Shown here: in pieces, positions 1 through 5,858 of the stretch
Position numbering within the stretch: position 1 is the stretch's first letter
Layout: each line of letters begins with the position of its first letter
Assembly: GCA_038117225.1 (NCBI GenBank)
Contig: JAYOFM010000065.1
Span: 1-21,317, forward strand
From: JAYOFM01 sp038117225
GTDB taxonomy: Bacteria > Pseudomonadota > Alphaproteobacteria > Rhodospirillales > Casp-alpha2
Direction: 5' to 3'
DNA length: 21,317 bases
Position numbers and translations under genes: made by a program
Notes under the pieces: model-generated
The model's input: the letters and a program-made list of their open reading frames with translations, nothing else
Databases searched by the model: none
Told to the model about the DNA's origin: nothing

Positions 1-2
1 AT

Positions 3-78
3 TGGCGCCCCCTAGGGGACTCGAACCCCTGTTTCTGCCGTGAGAGGGCAGCGTCCTAGGCCACTAGACGAAGGGGGC
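3..78 (-). tRNA. tRNA-Glu (anticodon CUC)
   Basis: On the minus strand this 76-nt segment folds as a complete cloverleaf. The 7-bp acceptor stem pairs GCCCCCU with AGGGGGC, the D-arm follows, and the anticodon stem CUGCC/GGCAG closes the loop CUCUCAC with anticodon CUC. The T-arm carries GGUUCGAGUCC. The discriminator is G and CCA is encoded at positions 5-3. CUC reads GAG codons, so it charges with glutamate. It lies 38 nt downstream of the metallopeptidase stop codon on the same strand and appears to have its own promoter. Nothing looks damaged. Confidence 0.97.
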
Positions 79-82
79 GGCG

Positions 83-114
83 CCGGGCCAAGAGATATCC
101 GCCCGTTGGCCCGG
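83..114. repeat. Perfect 9-bp inverted repeat around the tRNA-Glu -10 element
   Basis: The arms CCGGGCCAA (83-91) and TTGGCCCGG (106-114) are perfect inverted copies separated by 14 nt. The gap holds the candidate -10 box of the tRNA-Glu promoter. In RNA reading through from the metallopeptidase gene it would form a strong 9-bp stem, but no U-run follows, so it is not a classical intrinsic terminator. It could be an operator, a processing signal, or a 3'-end stabiliser for the upstream mRNA. Confidence 0.6.
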
Positions 115-120
115 GTTCAA
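92..120 (-). promoter_or_regulatory. Candidate sigma-70 promoter of tRNA-Glu
   Basis: On the minus strand a -35 TTGAAC (120-115) is followed after exactly 17 nt by a -10 TATCTC (97-92). Transcription would start near 85, a few bases before the tRNA 5' end at 78. The bases after the -10 are very GC-rich, as in discriminators of stringently controlled stable-RNA promoters. The -35 overlaps the stop codon of the upstream metallopeptidase gene. Assignment is by eye. Confidence 0.55.
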
Positions 121-584
121 GCTGATTCCTTGCCGCCGGCCGGCGGCGTGACGGCGAGGGGTAGTCGTCGAAAGCCGTCATCGGTGACGGCGTGCGCGCG
201 CAGGTCCTCGACACGGCCTTCGATGACCGAGGCGATCAGCCAAACAAATGCGGGCTCGAATGCCATGGCGCGATCGCGATCGGATGGCTCTGCCGGGTGG
301 TCGGGATGGGAATGGTAATGGCCGACGATGTGCCGGTGTGGGCATGTCTCTGTCTCCATCGCTATTTCCAATTCCCGCATCAGGTCGAACCGCACCTTGG
401 GATCGACCTCGAAGCTGTCCCGATGGTCGCTGGTCGTCACATTGGCGCTGGTGACTGCCCGCTCGATGGTCATGTCGTCGGCGTCGCCGAAGCCGACCAG
501 CAGCCCGCAGCATTCATCGGGGTAGGCGTTGGCGGCGGCGGCGCGGATGGCGGCGGCGGCGGCGGCGCTCAGTCGGACCGCCAT
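117..584 (-). CDS. JAMM/MPN-domain metallopeptidase (M67 family)
   Basis: A 155-residue protein made of essentially one JAB/MPN domain. The zinc-site pattern of the family is complete: Glu24 in the DECCGLL motif, then His91-x-His93, Ser101 and Asp104 in HYHSHPDHPAEPSDRD. Such prokaryotic JAMM proteins are predicted zinc isopeptidases or peptidases that act on ubiquitin-like or sulfur-carrier C-termini or on peptides; the substrate here is unknown. The start at 584 is chosen because the N-terminus then matches the domain and lies one base after the upstream stop (TAACATG), implying translational coupling. An in-frame extension to 635 would overlap the upstream gene. No ubiquitin-like partner or E1-like gene is visible nearby. 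The N-terminus has an alanine run encoded by a GCC repeat. Confidence 0.88.
   Translation of the reverse strand: MAVRLSAAAAAAIRAAAANAYPDECCGLLVGFGDADDMTIERAVTSANVTTSDHRDSFEVDPKVRFDLMRELEIAMETETCPHRHIVGHYHSHPDHPAEPSDRDRAMAFEPAFVWLIASVIEGRVEDLRAHAVTDDGFRRLPLAVTPPAGGKESA
531..568. repeat. Imperfect GGC/GCC trinucleotide repeat
   Basis: The stretch is almost entirely GGC units with one interruption (GCGCGGATGG). Read on the minus strand it encodes two alanine runs near the N-terminus of the JAMM protein, before the first conserved motif. In-frame copy-number change would only lengthen or shorten a helix, so any effect is probably mild. Confidence 0.7.
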
Positions 585-585
585 G

Positions 586-978
586 TTACGGGCCGTCGGC
601 GCGGTAACGACCGAGCACGCGGCCGCTCGCGGCATTGATGATCACGACAATGGCGCAGTCCGCCCCGGGGCCGCCGGTGACGTAGACCCGATCGCCCGCC
701 GCATCGACGTCGGCAATGGCGCAGCCCGTGGGCAACGGCAGGCGGATGTCGCCGAATGCCTTGGCGGCGGCCGCGGGTTGCAACCCGGCGGTTGTCGGCG
801 CGGCGTCGCCGAACAGCCGCCACGCGGGGTCGCTTGTTTTCTTGATCATGCCGTAGACCAACAGAATCAAGCCGAGCACGATCAGCGCCGCCAGCCCGGC
901 GACGACGACCTTAAGAACCCTCAAACCCGTGGTCGGCGGCGTGGGATCGTCGGTCTGAGTGACGGTAGGGTCTGTCAT
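586..978 (-). CDS. Single-pass membrane protein, DUF6476-like
   Basis: A 130-residue protein with a polar N-terminus rich in Thr, Asp and Pro, one strong transmembrane helix at about residues 24-45, and a soluble C-terminal domain of roughly 80 residues. It resembles, from memory, the short alphaproteobacterial family DUF6476, which often sits beside an RluA-type synthase; no function is established. The ATG at 978 is preferred because GGAAGG precedes it; a GTG at 1002 is an alternative. Its stop TAA is one base from the ATG of the JAMM gene, so the two form an operon. The topology suggests a cytoplasmic N-terminus and a periplasmic domain, by inference. Confidence 0.75.
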   Translation of the reverse strand: MTDPTVTQTDDPTPPTTGLRVLKVVVAGLAALIVLGLILLVYGMIKKTSDPAWRLFGDAAPTTAGLQPAAAAKAFGDIRLPLPTGCAIADVDAAGDRVYVTGGPGADCAIVVIINAASGRVLGRYRADGP

Positions 979-1099
979 GGCCCTTCCAAACCCGCTTGCC
1001 ACGCGACTGTCAAGGTTATCCGCATTGGGGACGTGGTATAGTCATCATCGAATCGGTCTTACCTCCAGGGCCGTGCGGCGTCGAGCTGGAACAGCAACC
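979..1099 (+). promoter_or_regulatory. Divergent intergenic region upstream of rluD
   Basis: 121 nt separate the divergent DUF6476-like gene and rluD. On the plus strand TATAGT at 1037-1042 matches the -10 consensus at five of six positions and lies about 58 nt before the rluD ATG. No convincing -35 is seen at the right distance. On the minus strand TTGACA occurs at 1013-1008 but lacks a good -10. Confidence 0.35.
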
Positions 1100-2065
1100 A
1101 TGACCGAAATCATCCACCGAATGACTGTTCCGGCGGCACTTTCCGGTAAACGTCTCGATCGTGCCCTGGCTGTTGGGTTGCCGGTGTTGTCGCGCAACCG
1201 CATAAAGGCACTGATTCTCGACGGCCGTGTTTCCGTCGGCGATAGCACGATCATGAAGGACCCGGCGCAACGGGTCGGCGCGGGGCAAATTCTGACGATT
1301 GCCGAGCCGCCGCCGTCTCCGGCGTTGCCGATGGCCGAGGATATTCCGCTCGACATTGTTTTCGAGGATTCTCATCTCCTGGTCCTCGATAAACCGCCGG
1401 GGCTGGTGGTTCATCCCGCGGCGGGGCATCCCGACGGCACCTTGGTCAACGCTTTGCTGCACCATTGCCACGGCCAGCTGTCGGGGATCGGCGGCGTGAC
1501 GCGGCCGGGCATCGTACACCGGCTCGATAAGGATACCGGCGGCCTGATGGTGGTGGCCAAAAGCGACGCCGCGCACCGCGGGCTGTCGCGCATGTTTCAC
1601 GACCATGACCTGGAACGGGCCTATATCGCGTTGGTCTGGGGGTGTCCGCAGAAGCAACGCGGGCGGCTTGAGACAATGATCGGGCGCAGCCCCCGCAATC
1701 GTAAGAAAATGGCGGTCTTGACGACAGGTGGGCGGCGGGCGGTCACGGATTGGCAGCTGCTTGAGGCCGTGGGGCGCCGGGCGTCGCTGGTGCGGTGTCG
1801 GCTTGAGACCGGTCGAACACATCAGATCAGGGTTCACATGGCGTCACTGGGGCATCCGGTGGTCGGCGATCCCCTGTATGGCGGCGGTGCCCGCGTGCGC
1901 GGTGCGCCGGCCGCCGCTCAGCAGGACCTCGCCGCCCATAAAGCCCAAGCACTTTACGCAAATTATCTGGCATTCGAGCACCCAGTTACCCGTGAATCTC
2001 TGAAATTTGAATCAATTAAATATCATTATATCAATGAATTAATTGCCATACTAAAATTGTTGTAA
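1100..2065 (+). CDS. rluD: RluA/RluD-family 23S rRNA pseudouridine synthase
   Basis: A 321-residue enzyme that isomerises uridine to pseudouridine in rRNA. An N-terminal S4 RNA-binding domain spans about residues 16-60 (KRLDRAL...RIKALILDGRVSVGD). The catalytic domain carries the family signature HRLDKDTGGL, with catalytic Asp143. Further family motifs are LVVHPAAGHPDGTLVNALL and GRTHQIRVHMA. Within the family it looks most like RluD, which modifies the helix 69 loop of 23S rRNA, but RluA or RluC specificity cannot be excluded. The ATG at 1100 is chosen because homology begins there; an ORF extension to 959 would overlap the divergent gene. The last 25 codons are strikingly AT-rich, although the encoded tail (SLKFES...) still resembles a normal family C-terminus. 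rpoH follows on the same strand. Confidence 0.93.
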   Translation: MTEIIHRMTVPAALSGKRLDRALAVGLPVLSRNRIKALILDGRVSVGDSTIMKDPAQRVGAGQILTIAEPPPSPALPMAEDIPLDIVFEDSHLLVLDKPPGLVVHPAAGHPDGTLVNALLHHCHGQLSGIGGVTRPGIVHRLDKDTGGLMVVAKSDAAHRGLSRMFHDHDLERAYIALVWGCPQKQRGRLETMIGRSPRNRKKMAVLTTGGRRAVTDWQLLEAVGRRASLVRCRLETGRTHQIRVHMASLGHPVVGDPLYGGGARVRGAPAAAQQDLAAHKAQALYANYLAFEHPVTRESLKFESIKYHYINELIAILKLL

Positions 2066-2110
2066 TTTTTAGACTATACCAGACAAACCAACTAGGGTAT
2101 TATCCTTCTT
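2066..2110 (+). promoter_or_regulatory. AT-rich candidate promoter region of rpoH
   Basis: The intergenic DNA is far more AT-rich than its surroundings. TATTAT at 2098-2103 is a good -10 match and would place the transcript start near 2110, giving a leader of about 68 nt. No clear -35 is visible 16-18 nt upstream. The AT-rich block could act as an UP-element-like region or a binding site for a nucleoid protein. rpoH genes are usually also autoregulated or stress-regulated, but I cannot show a second promoter. Confidence 0.3.
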
Positions 2111-2125
2111 CACGATCGATCAACG

Positions 2126-2156
2126 GTCGGTCGGGCACCCGTGTGTCCCGGCCGAT
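2126..2156 (+). other. Predicted hairpin in the rpoH mRNA leader
   Basis: The arm at 2126-2135 pairs with 2147-2156 in ten base pairs including two G-U wobbles. An inner CAC/GTG stem with one bulged base closes on a CCGT loop. The hairpin ends seven bases before the Shine-Dalgarno sequence GAAAGG (2164-2169). In addition 2115-2120 (ATCGAT) can pair with 2174-2179 (GTCGAT), which includes the first two bases of the start codon. This could be a regulatory leader; no U-run follows, so it is not a terminator for rluD. Confidence 0.45.
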
Positions 2157-2177
2157 ATCAGAAGAAAGGCAACGTCG

Positions 2178-3086
2178 ATGGGCGCATTAACCCCAGCTTC
2201 CGAATTGACCCCGGATGGAAACCTGTCGCGCTACATGCGTTCCGTGCGCAGCTTTCCGATGCTGGAGCCGGAAGAGGAAGTTGGTCTGGCGCGCCGTTTT
2301 CGCGACAAGGGCGACCAGCAGGCGGCGGAACGCCTGGTGACCAGTCATCTTCGCCTGGTGACCAAGATCGCCCTGGGTTTTCGTGGCTACGGGCTGCCAA
2401 TCGGTGAACTAATCGGCGAGGGAAATGTCGGCATGATGCAGGCGGTGCGCAAATTCGATCCGGATCGCGGATTTCGTTTATCGACCTACGCCATGTGGTG
2501 GATCCGCGCCGCCATTCAGGAATACATTCTTCGCTCTTGGTCGCTGGTGAAAATGGGAACAACCGCGGCACAGAAGAAACTGTTCTTTAATCTTCGACGC
2601 CTGAAGGGCGAACTGAAGGCGTTGGAGGATGGTGATCTGCACCCCGATCAGGTCAAGGTCATCGCCGAGCGGCTTGACGTGCCCGAGCAGGAAGTCGTCA
2701 ACATGAACCGCCGTCTCGGCGGTCCCGATCATTCTCTCAACGCGCCCATGCGCGAGGAAGGCGACGGGGAGTGGATCGATTGGCTGAGGTCCGATGGCGC
2801 CAGCCAGGAATCGGTGCTCGCCGACGATCAGGAACTGGACGGCCGGCGAATGTTGTTGGCCGAGGCCCTGCAGCGGTTGGGTGAACGCGAACGGGGAATC
2901 ATTACCGCTCGGCGGCTGAATGAGAAGCCGAGCACGCTGCAGGAACTGTCAGACCGCTTCGGCATTTCGCGCGAGCGGGTGCGACAGATCGAGGCCCGAG
3001 CCTTCGAGAAGATCCGCAAATCCGTTCGTAACGCGGTCATCGAACGCCAGTTGGACCAGCCGGCGTCGTTCAGAGCCATTCCCTGA
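2178..3086 (+). CDS. rpoH: Heat-shock sigma factor RpoH (sigma-32)
   Basis: A 302-residue group 3-like sigma-70 factor that directs RNA polymerase to heat-shock and proteostasis promoters. Region 2 is clear (GELIGEGNVGMMQAVRKFDP, then the RLSTYAMWWIRAAIQEYI -10 recognition helix). The RpoH box QKKLFFNLRR lies at residues 132-141 and separates this protein from the housekeeping sigma. Region 4 has the C-terminal helix-turn-helix (SDRFGISRERVRQIEARAFEKI). Length is typical of RpoH. The ATG has GAAAGG eight bases upstream. It follows rluD by 112 nt and converges on the membrane protein gene with a one-base gap between stop codons. Alphaproteobacteria often carry more than one RpoH; which paralogue this is cannot be told. 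Confidence 0.97.
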   Translation: MGALTPASELTPDGNLSRYMRSVRSFPMLEPEEEVGLARRFRDKGDQQAAERLVTSHLRLVTKIALGFRGYGLPIGELIGEGNVGMMQAVRKFDPDRGFRLSTYAMWWIRAAIQEYILRSWSLVKMGTTAAQKKLFFNLRRLKGELKALEDGDLHPDQVKVIAERLDVPEQEVVNMNRRLGGPDHSLNAPMREEGDGEWIDWLRSDGASQESVLADDQELDGRRMLLAEALQRLGERERGIITARRLNEKPSTLQELSDRFGISRERVRQIEARAFEKIRKSVRNAVIERQLDQPASFRAIP

Positions 3087-3087
3087 C

Positions 3088-3591
3088 CTAGGTCGCCGCC
3101 GGCTCTGGCGGTGAATCTGTGTCCGGCGGCGGTGGATTGTCCTCGCCGGCGACTTCCGGGCCCCATTCCTCAACCAAGTGCCGTTGCACCGAACGCAGGC
3201 TGGCGAGGCGGGTCTGAGACATCACGTTGAGCACCGACGCGATCACCGGCGGCAGCGACATGAACAGCATCCAGGCGAATGCGGCGGCGCCATACATGGT
3301 GGCGACAACGAACACGTCGGCGAGGATGTTCATCGCCGCGTTGATGGTGTGTTCGCCGTTCCACAGGGTCATCAATTGCGGGAACACGCCGCAAAAATTG
3401 ATACCGCCCACGCAGAACGTGGCGAACTTCTCATCGGTTCGGTCGACCAGAAAGGCGACCAAGGTCGGCAGCATACCGACCCCGGCGACCATCACCGTCG
3501 GAAACGAGACGATGATCATCCCGAACACGATGATGCCGCCCCATAATACCAGGCCGCTGGAACGTCGCGAGTTTCCGGGCTGCATGGCCAT
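3088..3591 (-). CDS. Polytopic membrane protein, partner of kinase-like protein
   Basis: A 167-residue protein I cannot assign to a named family. Hydrophobic segments at about residues 13-32, 34-50, 55-77, 86-105 and 105-121 suggest four or five membrane passes. A soluble tail of about 45 residues follows (RLASLRSVQRHLVEEWG...), ending in a Pro/Asp/Glu-rich low-complexity stretch. Two cysteines lie in the third segment (FCVGGINFC). Its ATG directly abuts the stop codon of the upstream kinase-like gene (TAGATG, zero gap), so the two are almost certainly co-translated and likely form one membrane complex. No enzymatic motif is visible. Its stop lies one base from the rpoH stop on the other strand, and no intrinsic terminator separates them. 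Confidence 0.8.
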   Translation of the reverse strand: MAMQPGNSRRSSGLVLWGGIIVFGMIIVSFPTVMVAGVGMLPTLVAFLVDRTDEKFATFCVGGINFCGVFPQLMTLWNGEHTINAAMNILADVFVVATMYGAAAFAWMLFMSLPPVIASVLNVMSQTRLASLRSVQRHLVEEWGPEVAGEDNPPPPDTDSPPEPAAT

Positions 3592-5688
3592 CTACCAGGC
3601 CTGCCAGAGAAAGATCGCGGTGACGACGATCATCGTGCTGATGACGGAAATCATGGCCGCGGTCTGTTGGCCGGCGCGCATCGCCTTCGCCATGCGCTCT
3701 GAATCGGATCCCTCGATTTCCTGAATTTCGGATTCCGCCTCGTCGTACTCGGCCCGCGCCTCGGCGAATCCGTCTCCATCCTCTCGCCGACGGTCGGCGT
3801 TGTCGACCAGATCAAACAACTCAGGCAGACTGCCCTTACGAACCAGGCGCGGAATTTCCCGTTCCAATTCGCGGCGCATGGCGCGGTTGTGGTAGGTATT
3901 GATGGCCGGTCCCAGAAGACCGCCGATCCAACTCGACAGCCCCAACATGGCCGGCCCCTGTAATCGCCATTGCAGAAAAGCCAGCAGGCTGAGCATGCCG
4001 ATGACGGATGTATCCGCGCGCGCGGACGCAATGGCCTTCAGGTGCGGTTGAATATCCTGATTGAAGCGTGCGGCGACAAAGGCCGCGATGTGACGATCCA
4101 TGGGTTTGCTGCGTGCGTCGGCATTGTTGGCCGCGGCATCCAGGGCGGGAAGCAGTCCTTCAATCGTCACCACGTGGTGTTTGATCACCATCGGGCTTTG
4201 GCACGGCATGCTGGGGTTGATTTCGTAAAGGCATCGCTCGAAGCCATAACCGGGTTCATTGATCGCCAGATATCCCTTCAACTGACTGAACATTCGTTGT
4301 TGCGCCCCGGTCTCGCCGTAAACACTGGCTTGGGCTTGAAACCACAACGCGGTCAGGTCCTTGGATATGATCTCGGCGGCAATCTGTGCTTCGCCCTTGC
4401 GCATGTACTCGATGGCCATGGCATCGCCGAAACCATCCATGGTGAAATTAAATCCCTGATAACGAAGCGGTCCTTCGGGATCCAGGATTGTACAGACATG
4501 AGTGATCAAATAGTCGTCGGTTCCCTGGAATGATCCTTTATGAAAATTGGCGGATTTTACCGCTCCCTCGATGGCGTCGGCCATATCGGGTTGGTTCATG
4601 TTGCGCCGTATCCAGGCGATGAACGTCTCATCATTAACCATTTTGACGGCATCGCTGACGTCCTGCGAGAAGGCATGGGCGAGGGTACGAGCGGTGACGT
4701 GATTTCGACCGCCAAACCGTTGCGGCACGTCGGCCTTCTTGGCGCTGCGTTTTTGCAACGGTGTTTGCTTGCGGCCATTCATCCAGCTGTCGATTTCCTC
4801 GCCGCTCCAGCGTTCGGCGGAATCGTCCGTCAACATGCCGCGGAGCGGCTCCAGCAGGGACATGGGCACCCACGCGTTGCCGCAGACGGTGGCGTAACTG
4901 CCCCGCTCGATCTTGCGATAGAGCAATTCGTCCTCCGACATCTTGGCGATCGGATTGCCGCCAACAAGAATGTGAATGACACTGACCGCAAGGGCATAGA
5001 TGTCGTCGGTGACGCCGCCCTCGCCGCGCCCGGCGCGTCCGGCAAGGGCACGTTCTAGGGGCTCATAGACCGTCGGCTGGTCGAAGCCGGGGGGCGAGGT
5101 GGTGCAATCGCCAAGCACGATATTCTGGCGATCCTCGTCCATGAAATACATGTTGGCGGCGCGAATCGAGCGGTGCGACACACCCTGGGTACCGAGTTCC
5201 CGGATCACGCCGCTCATGGGTTCGATCACGCGTCGGGGTAGTTCGTATTCGTTCAGCGTGACCTCACGGGCCTTGACCGCGGCCATGATGGGGCCGCCAA
5301 GGGGGCGCTCGTAGATGACCGCCGTCGTGCGCTGCTCCATCGAGGCCCAGAAGACCGATTCCCACTCCACGAGAGTCAGCATGCCGTTGATGTTGAAGCC
5401 CTTCAGCTTGGCCATCGCGTCGACGCGCACGGGGAGGCCGGGGGTACAGATCAGCGCATAAAGCTTACGCCCCGGCTCTCGCCGGTCTTCGGCGGCGAAC
5501 GCCTTGGCCGACGGCAGGTCCAGGTCCGGCAGCGGCGCGCCGGGGTCGATCATGTAGCGGTCGTTGATGATGACGGGGCCGCGCGCGACCGGAGGCGGCG
5601 GCGGCGAGGCCGCACCGGCATCCGGAAAATCTTCCCCGGGCAAGGGGATATCTTCCCCTTCTTCCAGGTCCATTGGCGCTTCTGCCAT
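3592..5688 (-). CDS. Tail-anchored protein kinase-like (pseudokinase) protein
   Basis: A 698-residue protein. After an acidic, proline-rich N-terminus (1-60) comes a degenerate protein-kinase-like domain at about 75-305. A hinge-like AVIYERPLGG (123-132) is followed by a catalytic-loop counterpart HRSIRAAN (172-179), in which the catalytic Asp of HRD is Ser174 while Asn179 is kept. Gly-Asp-Cys (193-195) stands where DFG is expected, EPLERA (209-214) where APE is expected, and DIYALAV (229-235) matches subdomain IX. No glycine loop or VAIK lysine is recognisable. This reads as a pseudokinase. Residues 310-630 match nothing I know. An acidic, possibly coiled segment precedes a single C-terminal transmembrane helix (about 676-698), predicting a tail anchor with a cytoplasmic body. 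It is coupled to the membrane gene downstream. Rhodospirillales genomes may annotate relatives as serine/threonine kinases; activity is doubtful here. Confidence 0.8.
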   Translation of the reverse strand: MAEAPMDLEEGEDIPLPGEDFPDAGAASPPPPPVARGPVIINDRYMIDPGAPLPDLDLPSAKAFAAEDRREPGRKLYALICTPGLPVRVDAMAKLKGFNINGMLTLVEWESVFWASMEQRTTAVIYERPLGGPIMAAVKAREVTLNEYELPRRVIEPMSGVIRELGTQGVSHRSIRAANMYFMDEDRQNIVLGDCTTSPPGFDQPTVYEPLERALAGRAGRGEGGVTDDIYALAVSVIHILVGGNPIAKMSEDELLYRKIERGSYATVCGNAWVPMSLLEPLRGMLTDDSAERWSGEEIDSWMNGRKQTPLQKRSAKKADVPQRFGGRNHVTARTLAHAFSQDVSDAVKMVNDETFIAWIRRNMNQPDMADAIEGAVKSANFHKGSFQGTDDYLITHVCTILDPEGPLRYQGFNFTMDGFGDAMAIEYMRKGEAQIAAEIISKDLTALWFQAQASVYGETGAQQRMFSQLKGYLAINEPGYGFERCLYEINPSMPCQSPMVIKHHVVTIEGLLPALDAAANNADARSKPMDRHIAAFVAARFNQDIQPHLKAIASARADTSVIGMLSLLAFLQWRLQGPAMLGLSSWIGGLLGPAINTYHNRAMRRELEREIPRLVRKGSLPELFDLVDNADRRREDGDGFAEARAEYDEAESEIQEIEGSDSERMAKAMRAGQQTAAMISVISTMIVVTAIFLWQAW

Positions 5689-5697
5689 GTCTACCGT

Positions 5698-5710
5698 CCC
5701 GTTTAACGGG
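5698..5710 (-). other. Small hairpin before the kinase-like gene
   Basis: A perfect 5-bp inverted repeat (CCCGT/ACGGG with a three-base loop) lies ten bases upstream of the start codon at 5688. In the mRNA it would sit next to the ribosome binding site. It could modulate translation or be a protein operator; it may also be chance. Confidence 0.35.
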
Positions 5711-5768
5711 CCGCCTTCCTGGCGACCTCGCGTTCGCCCAGAGTACCGGGTGCGCGTCGCGGTGAAGA

Positions 5769-5797
5769 ATCTTAGCGGCGAGAGGGTTACGAGACAA
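5769..5797 (-). promoter_or_regulatory. Candidate promoter of the kinase-like/membrane protein operon
   Basis: On the minus strand TTGTCT (5797-5792) and TAAGAT (5774-5769) are separated by exactly 17 nt. Each box matches the sigma-70 consensus at four of six positions. Transcription would start near 5762, leaving a leader of about 74 nt. The location, downstream of purA and upstream of the kinase-like gene, fits a separate transcription unit. Confidence 0.45.
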
Positions 5798-5805
5798 TGA
5801 ACAAT

Positions 5806-5818
5806 CGAGGAAACCTCG
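5806..5818 (-). terminator. Weak candidate terminator after purA
   Basis: On the minus strand CGAGG-TTT-CCTCG forms a perfect 5-bp hairpin followed by ATTGTTCATTG, which is only partly T-rich. It begins about 40 nt past the purA stop. The short stem and weak tail make this a low-confidence intrinsic terminator. Confidence 0.35.
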
Positions 5819-5858
5819 GAGCCCGGCTTTTCCGGTTAACTCCGACGTTGTTCGTGTG

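Noticed and set aside
985..1013. TTGACA on the minus strand as a promoter for the DUF6476-like gene
   Set aside because: The box 17 nt downstream is TTTGGA, a poor -10 that overlaps the ribosome binding site; a leaderless start would contradict the GGAAGG motif before the ATG.
3592..5688. An active Ser/Thr protein kinase
   Set aside because: The catalytic Asp of HRD is Ser, DFG is GDC, and no nucleotide-binding glycine loop or VAIK lysine is visible, so an active kinase is not supported.
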